Positions 1 through 8,347 are shown, numbered from the stretch's first letter. The stretch: 64,000 nucleotides of DNA from Arthrobacter sp. StoSoilB20 (GCF_019977295.1 NZ_AP024651.1:868001-932000); one strand, 5' to 3'. Program-made: numbers and translations. Notes: a model not told the origin generated them from the letters alone.

Positions 1-11
1 CATGAAGACAG

Positions 12-572
12 ATGGATATGAAGACTGTTGATCCTGCAGGCGGAGGCGTTGCGGAGGTTAAAGGTTCGGGTGAGCTGGCTGGTCCTCTCTATGGTGCGTC
101 GTTTGGTAGGTCGGTGAAGCGGTTCTTTGCCAAGTATGCGAAGTTCTCTGGTCGCGCCTCGCGGAGTGAGTTCTGGTGGAGTCAGCTTTTCGTTTTCCTG
201 GTGATGGTGGTCCCGTACCTCGTGATGACGGTCGGGTTCGTGGCCAGTACTGCCTGGGCTCAACAGAACCCTAATGTGCAATCCATGGGTTTCGATCCGG
301 CCACCGGGCAAGAAGTGTTCTATGAGGCCGCTCCTGGTATCGTGAATGCCCCGACTGGAAGTCTCATGGTGGTAGGTTTCATTCTCGTCGTTATTCTGGG
401 GCTGGCCATTTTGGTGCCGCAGCTGTCGTTGCTTTGGCGGCGTTTGCACGACGCAAATCTTGCGGGTCCGCTTGCGTTCGTTGGGCTTGTTCCCCTAGTC
501 GGCGGACTGGCTGTTTTGATTCTGGCGCTTATGCCCTCCAAGGCGGAAGGTCGGCGCTTCGACCCCCGTTGA
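12..572 (+). CDS. DUF805 family membrane protein
   Basis: Small integral membrane protein of 186 aa. The DUF805 hallmarks are visible: FSGRASRSEFWW near residue 45, a long hydrophobic segment right after it, two further hydrophobic stretches (about 118-140 and 155-173), and WRRLHDANLAG near residue 142. The N-terminal 35 residues are polar and probably cytoplasmic. The biochemical role of DUF805 proteins is not established. The ATG at 12 is the first usable start in the window, so a start further upstream cannot be excluded. The coding sequence ends directly against an integrase remnant, so its 3' end may lie at an old recombination junction. Confidence 0.85.
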   Translation: MDMKTVDPAGGGVAEVKGSGELAGPLYGASFGRSVKRFFAKYAKFSGRASRSEFWWSQLFVFLVMVVPYLVMTVGFVASTAWAQQNPNVQSMGFDPATGQEVFYEAAPGIVNAPTGSLMVVGFILVVILGLAILVPQLSLLWRRLHDANLAGPLAFVGLVPLVGGLAVLILALMPSKAEGRRFDPR

Positions 573-987
573 CGGGCCCGAAGAATCACAAGAAGCGTAC
601 TGTCCCTTTCCCGCGATTCCTCAGCGACCAGCTGGCGGCTCGGTGTGAAGGGAAAGGCCGCAATGACCTGGTGTTCCCGGGCAAAGACGGTAACCATATG
701 CGGCTGCCACGAGTGCACGAGGACAACATGAGCTGGTTGCTGGCGCTGTGAAGCGTTCCGGGATCCTCAGGATCGCTCCGCGCGATCTCCGGCACTCCGC
801 TGTCGGCTTAGCCGTGTCGGCCGGCGCCAGCGTGAAGGCCGTCCAAAAAGTGCTTGGCCACAGCTCGGCCGCAATGACGTTGGACGTCTACGCGGATCCC
901 TTTGACGGGGACTTGGACTCAGTTTCAGACGCTCTAGATCACGCTGTATCTCTGGCGGGTGTGCCCAAAATGTGCCCACCCGCCTGA
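573..987 (+). pseudogene. Tyrosine recombinase (phage-type integrase) remnant, C-terminal part, frameshifted
   Basis: Two adjacent reading frames together spell the C-terminal catalytic half of a tyrosine recombinase. Frame 2 (about 573-735) gives KNHKKRTVPFPRFLSDQLA and LVFPGKDG, the usual beta-sheet and mid-domain region. Frame 1 from 748 gives DLRHSAVGLAVSAGASVKAV, then LGHSSAAMTLDVYAD, containing the R-H-x-x-R region (H, then LGH) and the catalytic Tyr. Joining them needs one net missing base near 740-747. The N-terminal DNA-binding domain and the first catalytic Arg are absent. The remnant ends 61 bp before tRNA-Ser, the usual arrangement for islands that integrate in tRNA genes. The family is clear; loss of function is inferred. 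Confidence 0.85.
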
Positions 988-997
988 TTTGGGCAAA

Positions 998-1046
998 GAG
1001 AAAGGCCCTGCCTCCCTCATAAACAAAGGGAAGCAGGGCCTTTCTC
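998..1046 (-). terminator. Strong hairpin terminator downstream of tRNA-Ser(CGA)
   Basis: Near-perfect inverted repeat: AGAAAGGCCCTGCCTCCCT pairs with AGGGAAGCAGGGCCTTTCT around a short AT-rich loop. On the minus strand it is followed by a T-rich tract and lies just beyond the tRNA 3' end. It could also stop transcripts coming from the integrase remnant side. Confidence 0.8.
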
Positions 1047-1048
1047 AT

Positions 1049-1138
1049 TGGCGGTGACGGTGGGATTTGAACCCACGTTGGCTTTTACACCAAACAACAT
1101 TTCGAGTGTTGCACCTTCGGCCGCTCGGACACGTCACC
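1049..1138 (-). tRNA. tRNA-Ser(CGA)
   Basis: The reverse strand folds as a class II tRNA. The acceptor stem is GGTGACG/CGTCACC with discriminator G and an encoded CCA (1049-1051). The anticodon arm is CAACA-CTCGAAA-TGTTG with anticodon CGA. The long variable arm is present, and the T arm is GTGGGTTCAAATCCCAC. It is next to an integrase remnant, suggesting it served as an attachment site. Confidence 0.95.
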
Positions 1139-1276
1139 AACTGAAATAGGCTACCCGAGATTGGCCCCGTTCCCCAAAACGAGCCCCTCTGGACCCTCCC
1201 CAAAAGGCAGGTGGCGTACCCTTCAATCCACGCCAACTTCCGTCCACAGCTCCGCACCGATAGATTCGTAAGCATC

Positions 1277-2290
1277 ATGACGATTTCGCAGGAACACGAA
1301 CGGAAACACGGGCACGAAGCCCACGCCTACTGGGTCACTGAGACGGGCGATGGTGAGCTGCGCCAGGAAGCCCTGCCGGAAAGGCAGGAAGGCGAAGCCC
1401 TCGTCAGGACCCTGTACTCAGGCGTCAGCCGGGGCACGGAGCGCGTGGTCCACGAGGGCCGGGTCCCGGAGCGCGTGGCTGACCTCATGCAGGCCCCGCA
1501 CCAGGAGGGCGACTTCCCGGGCCCGGTGAAGTACGGCTACCTGAGTGTGGGGATGGTCGAGCAAGGACCGGAACAGTGGGTAGGAAAAACCGTCTTCAGC
1601 CTGCACCCCCATCAGGACTTCTACGTGATCCCCACCAGCCAGCTCACCGCAATCCCCGAGGACGTCCCTGCCCGCCGCGCGGTGCTCACGGGCATCGTTG
1701 AGGTCGCCATCAACGCACTCTGGGAAGCCGGACCGAGGCTGGGTGACCGGGTCGCCGTCGTCGGTGGTGGTTTGGTGGGCGGCGTCCTGGCGACGCTGCT
1801 GCGGAAGTATCCGCTGGGCCGCCTGCAGTTGGTGGATGCGGATCCGGAGAAGCGAAAGCTGGCGGAAACCATCAACATCGAATTCGCCGAACCAGAGGTT
1901 GCAAAAAGCGACAACGACATCGTCTTCCACTGTTCCGCTTCCAACGAGGGCCTCAAATTGAGCCTGCAACTGGCCGGCGATGACTCCGACGTCATCGAGC
2001 TTTCCTGGTTCGCCGATAAGGAAGTTACCCTGCCGCTCGGCGAGGACTTCCATGCCCGCCGCCTGAACATCCGTTCCAGCCAGGTGGGTGCAGTGGCCCT
2101 CCCGCGACGGCACAGGCGCACCAACGCCCAACGACTCGAGCAAGCGGCAAGAGAACTGAAAGACCCGCTGTTCGACACATTCCTGACCAGCGAATGCCAG
2201 TTCCGGAACCTGCCCACCACACTCGTTAAATTGTTCGAACGGCCCGGCGGTTTCTGCCACGTGGTCGCCTACCCCACCCCGGAGGATTAG
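1277..2290 (+). CDS. Zinc-type (MDR superfamily) dehydrogenase of a pterin-like gene trio
   Basis: Medium-chain dehydrogenase/reductase of about 337 aa. The N-terminal YSGVSRGTERVVHEGRVPE matches the SRGTE-type MDR subgroup (BchC-like) rather than classical alcohol dehydrogenases. I see no catalytic-zinc cysteine or structural four-cysteine lobe. A Rossmann segment GDRVAVVGGGLVGGVLATLL followed by LVDADPEKR indicates NAD(P) binding. The chosen ATG at 1277 begins just before the conserved HAYWVTETG segment; a GTG at 1211 in the same frame is possible. The next gene starts 3 bp after the stop, so the two are almost certainly co-translated. Substrate unknown; context suggests a pterin-like or carbohydrate intermediate. 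Confidence 0.8.
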   Translation: MTISQEHERKHGHEAHAYWVTETGDGELRQEALPERQEGEALVRTLYSGVSRGTERVVHEGRVPERVADLMQAPHQEGDFPGPVKYGYLSVGMVEQGPEQWVGKTVFSLHPHQDFYVIPTSQLTAIPEDVPARRAVLTGIVEVAINALWEAGPRLGDRVAVVGGGLVGGVLATLLRKYPLGRLQLVDADPEKRKLAETINIEFAEPEVAKSDNDIVFHCSASNEGLKLSLQLAGDDSDVIELSWFADKEVTLPLGEDFHARRLNIRSSQVGAVALPRRHRRTNAQRLEQAARELKDPLFDTFLTSECQFRNLPTTLVKLFERPGGFCHVVAYPTPED

Positions 2291-2293
2291 TAC

Positions 2294-2692
2294 ATGTTCA
2301 GCCTGACCGTCCGACGCCACTTCATGATCGCCCACAGCCTTCCCCGCGAAGCGTTCGGCCCGGCCCAGGGCCTCCATGGTGCAACGTTTGTGGCCGAAGT
2401 CAGTTTCCGTCGCCCGGATCTCAATGACGACGCAATCGTTCTGGACATTGGCGCAGCGGGCGGAATCCTTGAGGAAATCCTGGAGGACCTTAACTACAAG
2501 AACCTCGACGAGCACCCGGCATTCAAGGGCAAGCTCTCCACCACCGAGGCACTGGCCAAGCACATCGCCGACGCCATGGCCACCCGGATCCAGGACACAG
2601 ATGATGGCCCGGCACTCAGCGGCATCGACGTCGTCCTCCGTGAAAACCCCGACGCCTGGGCCGGTTACTCGCTGGAGCTCCCGGTCAAGTAG
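2294..2692 (+). CDS. 6-pyruvoyl-tetrahydropterin synthase-like protein, divergent active site
   Basis: This 132-aa protein has the T-fold PTPS/QueD pattern: FMIAHSL (His14), LHGATF (His28), LNYKNLDEHP, LSTTEALAKHIAD and a C-terminal Glu in LRENPDAWAGY. In QueD and PTPS the second motif is CxxxHGH, giving the catalytic Cys and two zinc ligands. Here the Cys position is Ala24 and the last His is Ala30, so one metal ligand and the nucleophile are missing. The protein probably does not perform standard PTPS or QueD chemistry. It lies 3 bp after the dehydrogenase and its stop abuts the GTG of the glycosyltransferase, suggesting a common pathway. No GTP cyclohydrolase is seen nearby. Confidence 0.8.
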   Translation: MFSLTVRRHFMIAHSLPREAFGPAQGLHGATFVAEVSFRRPDLNDDAIVLDIGAAGGILEEILEDLNYKNLDEHPAFKGKLSTTEALAKHIADAMATRIQDTDDGPALSGIDVVLRENPDAWAGYSLELPVK

Positions 2693-3694
2693 GTGCGCAT
2701 CCGCTTCCTTGTCCCGGGGAACGTCAGGCACGGCTCCGGCGGAAACAAGTACAACGCCAAGCTCGCCGAGCATCTGACCGTCCTGGGCGCTGACGTTGAG
2801 ACCGTAAGGGTCGACGGCGACTGGCCGGTTGGGAGCCCGGCGGACAAGCAGCGATTCGCGGAAGCGCTCGACGGCGGCACAACGGTGATTGCCGACGGCT
2901 TGGTGGCGAGTGGGGCGCCGGAGGAGGTCGCCGGCGCCGTGGGCAAAGGAACCAAAGTCTGGATCCTGTCCCATATGGCGTTGGCGGACCATGGCGAGCT
3001 TGAAGCCAAGGCGCTGGCCGCCGCAACCGGAATCATCTGCCCCAGTTCCCACTCCGCCGCTGAGCTCGAGGCGAGGCACGGCCCGCAGACCATCGTCATC
3101 GCAACGCCGGGGGCCGACAAAGCAAACCCCGCCCAGGGATCGCAGCCGCCGCGCATCGTAGCCGTGGCCGCACTGCTGCCGAACAAGAGTCAGACACTCC
3201 TGGTCGAATCCCTCGCCAGCTTGCAGGACCTCGAGTGGGAGGCCGCCCTTATCGGCTCGGAGAACGCTGACCCGGCGTACGCCGCGGAGGTGCGGGCCGC
3301 CGTCGAGCATTACAGGCTTGAGGACCGCATCAGCATCACGGGCGAGTTGAGTGGCATCGCCCTCGATGAGGAGTGGCACAAGGCCGACCTCAGTGTTCTC
3401 ATGTCGCAGTCCGAATCTTTTGGCATGGTGGTCACCGAATCGCTGGCCCACGGGGTTCCGGTTCTGGTACGACGGGGAACGGGCGCGGAGGAAGCGCTTG
3501 GCGATAGCGGGGCTGGCGCTGTCACCGACGCCAAAGTTCTCGCCGACAAGCTCCGCGCCTGGCTCACCAACCCCGCCCTGCAGAAGCGCTGGCGCAACAA
3601 TGCCCTCCAAGCCCGCGAGCATCTACAAGGCTGGGACGCCACTGCCGCGACTGTCCTCAGCGCGCTGGCGACTAAACCACAAAGTTTGCTGTAG
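2693..3694 (+). CDS. Family 4-like (GT-B) glycosyltransferase
   Basis: GT-B glycosyltransferase of 333 aa. The N-terminal domain begins IRFLVPGNVRHGSGGNKYN. The C-terminal domain carries PRIVAVAALLPNKSQTLLVESL and the nucleotide-sugar binding motif SQSESFGMVVTESLAHGVPVL, which holds the E-x7-E pair. No transmembrane segment is visible, so it is likely cytosolic or peripheral. The GTG start at 2693 directly follows the stop of the PTPS-like gene (zero spacing), implying translational coupling and a joint role, perhaps glycosylation of the product made by the two upstream enzymes. Donor and acceptor cannot be read from the sequence. Confidence 0.85.
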   Translation: MRIRFLVPGNVRHGSGGNKYNAKLAEHLTVLGADVETVRVDGDWPVGSPADKQRFAEALDGGTTVIADGLVASGAPEEVAGAVGKGTKVWILSHMALADHGELEAKALAAATGIICPSSHSAAELEARHGPQTIVIATPGADKANPAQGSQPPRIVAVAALLPNKSQTLLVESLASLQDLEWEAALIGSENADPAYAAEVRAAVEHYRLEDRISITGELSGIALDEEWHKADLSVLMSQSESFGMVVTESLAHGVPVLVRRGTGAEEALGDSGAGAVTDAKVLADKLRAWLTNPALQKRWRNNALQAREHLQGWDATAATVLSALATKPQSLL

Positions 3695-4070
3695 CACTGG
3701 TCGAGCAGGCAGAGGGATCGAACGGCGGATCCCACTCCAACTTGGCGGTCGTCTTCGCAAGGGGCGTGGTGGAGCCCGTGAGGTAGACCGTTACTTCCAT
3801 GGTTTTTGTTCCGGCGGCGATCCATAGGGGGTTGTCGGCCACAGCGGCGTGGCGCTTGGTGTCAGAGTCCGGCGTGTACACACATGCTTCCCGCCCCGGA
3901 CAGTTGACGGTGTACTCCAAGGTTCCCCACGACGCGCCAAGCCGGGAAAAATCGATGCTCACGTCAGTGCGCCGAAGCATCGAATCGCATGCCTGTTGTC
4001 CGCATGCCGTCATAGTTCCTGCGACCACCACAGCAGCAAGACAAAAAGCTCCCCACGACTTTTCGAGCAT
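3672..4070 (-). CDS. Small secreted lipoprotein of unknown function
   Basis: About 132 aa from the ATG at 4070; an upstream TTG at 4088 is an alternative. A short basic start, a hydrophobic stretch and the lipobox TMTAC give a type II signal peptide with lipidation at the Cys. The mature part has four more Cys residues (ACDS, VNCP, EACV, SACS) that could form two disulfides. It contains WIAAGTKTMEVTVYLTG, a beta-strand-rich stretch. I recognise no named family. It is convergent with the glycosyltransferase gene, overlapping it by 23 bp at the 3' ends. Confidence 0.7.
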   Translation of the reverse strand: MLEKSWGAFCLAAVVVAGTMTACGQQACDSMLRRTDVSIDFSRLGASWGTLEYTVNCPGREACVYTPDSDTKRHAAVADNPLWIAAGTKTMEVTVYLTGSTTPLAKTTAKLEWDPPFDPSACSTSATANFVV

Positions 4071-4118
4071 GGGCCAGTCTAAGCTCAACCGTCGGCCGCG
4101 CGGGCAAAACGGTCAAAG

Positions 4119-4499
4119 TCAGCCCGAACCGTACGGCCGCGTGATCGCCTCAAGGAAATGCCCATCGGGGTTGCAGAAGTAGATTCCACGGCCGCCGTCG
4201 TTGTGGTTGATCTGGTTTGCTCGGGAACGGGCAGGGTCCGCCCAATAGGGAATGTGCTCCGCGGTGATTCGCAGGAAGATCTGGTCGAATTCCTCTTCGC
4301 TCACCAGAAAGGCGTAGTGCTGCGGGGCGATGGCACCGCTCGCCTCAAGGAAGTCCAACGTGACACCGTTGTCCTACGCCACCGTGACGAAGGACCACAT
4401 GGGTTGCGGCTTCGGAAGGCCGAAGATACGGGCGAGGAACTCCGCGGAACGGTGCTTGTCCGTGGCGTAAACGATGGTGTGGTTGAAACTGACAGGCAT
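4119..4499 (-). pseudogene. VOC (glyoxalase/bleomycin-resistance fold) protein interrupted by an in-frame stop
   Basis: Starting at the ATG at 4499 the reverse strand reads MPVSFNHTIVYATDKHRSAE, then FLARIFGLPKP and WSFVTVA. A TAG (bases 4374-4376) follows as codon 42, and then in the same frame DNGVTLDFLEASGAIAPQHY, IYFCNPDGHFLEAITRPYG. Both halves are typical VOC-fold sequence, including the C-terminal NPDGHFLE metal-side motif. There is no frameshift: a single nonsense codon splits an otherwise intact gene of about 126 codons. Either this is a recent pseudogene, or the 79-aa C-terminal half is made from a TTG at 4358. A sequencing error is the third option. Confidence 0.8.
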
Positions 4500-4526
4500 G
4501 GCTTGCTCCCGAAATGTTCGGCTTCG

Positions 4527-5063
4527 TCAGGCGGGTGGGCGGTGCTCCGGTGGCGGCAGCCGGTGAGAGGCGAAGAACTCCCTGAGAAGCGCCGCGCATT
4601 CCTCTTCACGGACACCCGCATAGACCTCCACCCAGTGGTTGAGGCGGCGCTCACGGAGGATATCGAACACCGAGCCCACCGCTCCTGCCTTCTCATCCCA
4701 CGCGCCAAACACCACTCTGGGGATACGCGCCAGGACAATGGCACCGGCACACATGGCACACGGCTCAAGGGTCACCACCAGGGTGCAGTCCTCAAGCCGC
4801 CAACCGTCACCCGAGCCGCCCATAGCCTGAGCGCGAAGTCGCAGCGAAGCAGCCGCCTGGCGGATGGCCACCACTTCCGCGTGGGCGGTCGGGTCCCCAT
4901 GCGCCTCACGTTCGTTGCGTCCGGAACCCAGTACGCCGCCGTCGGGACCCAACACCACCGCGCCAATGGGTACGTCGTCCGTTTTCAGCGCCAACCGGGC
5001 CTCGTCCAGGGCAAGGCCCATCCAGGCCATTTGGTCTGCGTGATACGGCTCGGTGGCGCTCAT
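4527..5063 (-). CDS. tadA: tRNA-specific adenosine deaminase TadA
   Basis: Deaminates A34 to inosine in tRNA-Arg(ACG), needed to read CGU/CGC/CGA codons; that tRNA is encoded in this window at 47201-47274. The 178-aa protein has the zinc-dependent cytidine-deaminase motif: TAHAEV (His61, catalytic Glu63) and PCAMCAG (Cys102, Cys105). A Gly-rich stretch of about 9 residues (GGSGDGW) between the motifs is longer than in E. coli TadA. The ATG at 5063 lies 22 bp from the divergent upp start, so the two share a promoter region. Confident family call. Confidence 0.95.
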   Translation of the reverse strand: MSATEPYHADQMAWMGLALDEARLALKTDDVPIGAVVLGPDGGVLGSGRNEREAHGDPTAHAEVVAIRQAAASLRLRAQAMGGSGDGWRLEDCTLVVTLEPCAMCAGAIVLARIPRVVFGAWDEKAGAVGSVFDILRERRLNHWVEVYAGVREEECAALLREFFASHRLPPPEHRPPA

Positions 5064-5085
5064 GTCTCAATGATAGTTTTGGGGG

Positions 5086-5721
5086 ATGCGCACACTCGTC
5101 GTGGACCACCCGCTGGTCGCCCACAAGCTCACCGTTCTGCGGGATAAGAACACCCCTTCACCGGTCTTCCGGCAACTCACTGAAGAACTCGTCACCCTCC
5201 TGGCCTACGAAGCCACCCGCGAGGTCAAGACGCAGCCAGTGGAGATCGAGACCCCTGTCACCAAGACCATCGGCACGGCGTTCACCAAGCCCACGCCGCT
5301 GGTGGTTCCCATCCTGCGCGCAGGCCTCGGCATGCTCGAGGGCATGACCAAGCTGGTCCCCACCGCTGAGGTGGGCTTCCTGGGCATGGCCCGCGACGAA
5401 GAAACCCTGGACATCATCACCTACGCCGAGCGCCTCCCCGAGGACCTCACCGGCCGCCAGATCTTTGTCCTGGACCCTATGCTCGCTACCGGCGGCACCC
5501 TGCGTGAGGCCATCAAGTTCCTCTTCAAGCGCGGCGCTTCGGACGTCACCTGCATCTGCCTGCTGGCCGCTCCCGAGGGCCTGGCCAAGCTGGAAGAGGA
5601 ACTCTCGGACGCAAACGTCAACATTGTCCTCGCATCGATTGACGAGAAACTCAACGAGAAGTCATACATCGTGCCGGGCCTGGGCGACGCCGGAGACCGC
5701 CTCTACGGCGTGGCTGGCTAG
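5086..5721 (+). CDS. upp: Uracil phosphoribosyltransferase
   Basis: Pyrimidine salvage: uracil + PRPP to UMP + PPi, in the cytosol. The 211-aa length is typical. The PRPP-binding loop [10 protein letters not shown] is at residues 130-139, [10 protein letters not shown] is at 74-83, and the C-terminal uracil-binding [11 protein letters not shown] is intact. The ATG at 5086 follows GGGGG in the short divergent gap shared with tadA. Confidence 0.97.
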   Translation: MRTLVVDHPLVAHKLTVLRDKNTPSPVFRQLTEELVTLLAYEATREVKTQPVEIETPVTKTIGTAFTKPTPLVVPILRAGLGMLEGMTKLVPTAEVGFLGMARDEETLDIITYAERLPEDLTGRQIFVLDPMLATGGTLREAIKFLFKRGASDVTCICLLAAPEGLAKLEEELSDANVNIVLASIDEKLNEKSYIVPGLGDAGDRLYGVAG

Positions 5722-5781
5722 TCTTCACAGGGAACGATTGACCCCTACCGGTTTCCCACCCAGCCCGTTAGCCTGTGGCGC

Positions 5782-6159
5782 ATGGACTGGAAACTTGAAC
5801 TGGTATTTGTCCCTGTCTCCGACGTCGATCGCGCGAAGGACTTCTACGTCAACAAGGTCGGTTTCAACGCCGATTTCGATGAGCGTCCCACGGACGGCAT
5901 CCGCTTCGTGCAACTGACGCCGCCGGGTTCGGCGTGTTCCATCGCTATCGGCGAGGGCCTCACGGACGCCCCTCCGGGTTCGGCTCCCAACCTGCAAGTG
6001 GTGGTGGCGGACATCAACAAGGCCCACGAGCACCTCAAGGCCAACGGCGTGGACGTCAGCGACGTCGACGTCCAGGACTGGGGTCACTTTGTGTACTTTG
6101 CCGACCCGGACGGCAACCAGTGGGCGGTGCAGTACCTCCCACAGCGGCCCAATGGCTAA
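5782..6159 (+). CDS. VOC family (glyoxalase-like) protein
   Basis: Complete VOC-fold protein of 125 aa: KLELVFVPVSDVDRAKDFYV at the N terminus, GFNADFDERP, the mid-domain PGSACSIAIGEG, and the C-terminal HFVYFADPDGNQWAVQ, where the metal-binding Asn/Glu-type residue sits. Such single-domain proteins are often annotated glyoxalase-like; the substrate is unknown. It lies 60 bp after upp with its own ATG and may be transcribed with it. Confidence 0.85.
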   Translation: MDWKLELVFVPVSDVDRAKDFYVNKVGFNADFDERPTDGIRFVQLTPPGSACSIAIGEGLTDAPPGSAPNLQVVVADINKAHEHLKANGVDVSDVDVQDWGHFVYFADPDGNQWAVQYLPQRPNG

Positions 6160-6204
6160 GTCACACTTCAGCACCACCCCATGAGCGTGCGGCAGGATGG
6201 AACC

Positions 6205-6891
6205 ATGAGCCATCCTGCCGCACCCGTGCTGACTGTCCGTGCCGTCCTCTTCGACATGGACGGCACGCTGGTGGATTCCACGGCCGTCGTGGAGCAGGTG
6301 TGGCTCGAGTTCGCTGAGCGCTACGGCCTGGATTACAACGAAATCCTCCGCACATCCCACGGTGTCCAAGCAGGCGATACCGTGCGGCGCTACGCCCCGG
6401 CAGGGGCCGACTTCGCCGCTTTGACGGCCGAACTTGGCGAGATGGAACGTTCCCGGACGGACGGTGTCATTGCCCTTCCCGGTGCTGAAGCCCTGCTGAC
6501 GGGCCTCCCGGATGATGCCATCGCCTTGGTCACCTCGGCAGATCAAATCCTTGCCGATATCCGCATGCAGGCAGCCGGACTCACCATGCCATCCACTGCT
6601 GTCACTGCGGAGTCCGTCAGCCGTGGCAAGCCGCATCCGGAGGGCTATCTGAAGGCGGCGGCACTCCTGGGAGCCGACCCGGCCGACGTCGTGGTTTTCG
6701 AAGACGCACCCGCCGGGATCGCTGCTGCGCGCGCGGCGGGGATGCGGACCGTGGTGGTGGGCAAAGCCGCTGCCGGTCACAATTCGGACCTGGAGCCTGG
6801 CATGTGGCAGATTCCGGACTACTCGGCCGTGACCGTCACCGCTGTCAAGGACGACGACGGCGGGCACGTCATCACGCTGACCCTCCAGTAG
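6205..6891 (+). CDS. HAD superfamily sugar-phosphatase-like hydrolase
   Basis: HAD phosphatase of subfamily IA, about 228 aa. Motif I is AVLFDMDGTLVDS (nucleophile and acid Asp), motif II is LVTSAD, the conserved Lys is in SRGKPHPEGY, and motif III is VVFEDAPAGIAAARAAGM. The helical cap lies between. This pattern matches the DOG-type sugar phosphatases, but substrate specificity is not readable. The ATG at 6205 was chosen because AGG sits 8 nt upstream; the in-frame ATG at 6181 has no ribosome-binding site. Confidence 0.9.
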   Translation: MSHPAAPVLTVRAVLFDMDGTLVDSTAVVEQVWLEFAERYGLDYNEILRTSHGVQAGDTVRRYAPAGADFAALTAELGEMERSRTDGVIALPGAEALLTGLPDDAIALVTSADQILADIRMQAAGLTMPSTAVTAESVSRGKPHPEGYLKAAALLGADPADVVVFEDAPAGIAAARAAGMRTVVVGKAAAGHNSDLEPGMWQIPDYSAVTVTAVKDDDGGHVITLTLQ

Positions 6892-6955
6892 CGCAGCTGG
6901 TACCGCCGGGCGAAAGGCTGTTCCACGAGGGACCAAGCGGGCGTAGGCTGTGCGC

Positions 6956-8347
6956 ATGTCTGCGATGCCGGAGGCGTACGGTGCTGCACTGGAGCGGGCC
7001 ATGGTCCACGCCGGTGACTGGCTTGCGTCGGTCCCAACACGTCCAGTCCGCCCGTCCTCCGATGCCGATCAGGTGGCCAAGAGCATCCTGCCGCGCCTGC
7101 CGGATGAAGCGACAGATGCCGCCGAGGTAGTCGATGAGCTCGCCGCGCTGGCTGAGCCGGGCCTCATGGCAATCCAGTCCGGACGGTTCTTTGGGTGGGT
7201 CATGGGCGGAACCCTGCCTGCGGCCATGGCCGCGGATTGGCTTGTTTCGGCGTGGGACCAGAACACGGGGCTTCGGTTCGCCACCCCTGCCGCTGCCGCG
7301 ATCGAGGAATCTGCAGCCGCCTGGCTGCTGGAACTCTTGGGACTGCCCGCCACCGCCGACGTCGGATTTACCACCGGCGCAACCACCGCCAACTTCGTGG
7401 GATTGGCGGCAGGACGTCAATACCTGATGGACGAGGCAGGCTGGGACTTGGAGGCTCTTGGGTTGACCGGCGCCCCGCGCATCACCACCTTTGCCGGCCG
7501 GGAGCGCCACGCTGCAGTGGATTTGGCGTTGCGGTACCTCGGCTTGGGGGCCTGCGTTCCGGTAGAGGCGGACCACCAAGGACGGATCCTTCCCGATGCC
7601 CTGGCTGAGGCCATGGACCAACAGCCCGGGCCTTCGCTGGTCTGCCTCCAAGCGGGAAACCTGCATTCCGGTGCGTTTGATCCCATGGAGGAAGCCATTG
7701 CGGTGGCCCATGATCGGGGAGCCTGGGTGCACGTGGATGGGGCGTTCGGTTTGTGGGCCGCTGTGAGCCCCACGTTGCGGGGTCGGCTGACGGGGGTGGA
7801 GGACGCGGACTCCTGGGCAACGGACGCCCACAAGACGTTGAACGTCCCCTATGACTGCGGCCTGGCGATTGTCTCCAGGCCAGAATCCCTAAGGCGTGCT
7901 TTCAGTGTCCACACCAGCTATCTCATAGCCACCGAAACCGGGCTGGGGGATCCGCTGGAGAAAGTCCCTGAGATGTCCCGCCGGGCCCGTGGCATTCCCG
8001 TATGGGCCGCACTCAGGCAACTGGGCCGCGATGGCGTGATCTCCATGGTTGAGCGCCTCGCGGCCAACGCCCGGGCATTGGCCGAAGGACTCGCCGCCAT
8101 TCCGGGCGTCGAGGTGCTCAACGATGTGGTGTTCACGCAGGTCTCGGTGAGCTTCGGCAGCGACGACCGGACGCACCGGGTGACGCAGCGGCTCATGGCC
8201 GAGGGCGCGGTGTGGATGTCCGGATCCTCGTGGCGTGGCCGTGAAATCCTGCGTATTTCCGTGAGCAACTGGACCACCGACGCCGGAGATGTTGCCGCCT
8301 CCATTGCAGCAGTCAGGGGTGCTGTGGAGGTCGAGCCCGAAGTTTAG
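6956..8347 (+). CDS. PLP-dependent group II decarboxylase / aminotransferase-class V-like enzyme
   Basis: Fold-type I PLP enzyme of about 463 aa, like aromatic amino acid or DOPA decarboxylases. The PLP-contact segment GAWVHVDGAFGLWA and the Schiff-base Lys293 in WATDAHKTLNVPYDCG are intact. FTTGATTANFVGLAAGR supplies the phosphate-binding region, and the small C-terminal domain is present. The substrate is unknown. The ATG at 6956 is preceded by TAGG at good spacing. Its stop overlaps the last bases of the convergent MerR gene by 4 bp, so transcripts meet there. Confidence 0.85.
   Translation: MSAMPEAYGAALERAMVHAGDWLASVPTRPVRPSSDADQVAKSILPRLPDEATDAAEVVDELAALAEPGLMAIQSGRFFGWVMGGTLPAAMAADWLVSAWDQNTGLRFATPAAAAIEESAAAWLLELLGLPATADVGFTTGATTANFVGLAAGRQYLMDEAGWDLEALGLTGAPRITTFAGRERHAAVDLALRYLGLGACVPVEADHQGRILPDALAEAMDQQPGPSLVCLQAGNLHSGAFDPMEEAIAVAHDRGAWVHVDGAFGLWAAVSPTLRGRLTGVEDADSWATDAHKTLNVPYDCGLAIVSRPESLRRAFSVHTSYLIATETGLGDPLEKVPEMSRRARGIPVWAALRQLGRDGVISMVERLAANARALAEGLAAIPGVEVLNDVVFTQVSVSFGSDDRTHRVTQRLMAEGAVWMSGSSWRGREILRISVSNWTTDAGDVAASIAAVRGAVEVEPEV

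Noticed and set aside
1418..3622. Long minus-strand frame of 734 codons
   Set aside because: It is the antisense of three clear genes (dehydrogenase, PTPS-like, glycosyltransferase), with no domain or start signal.
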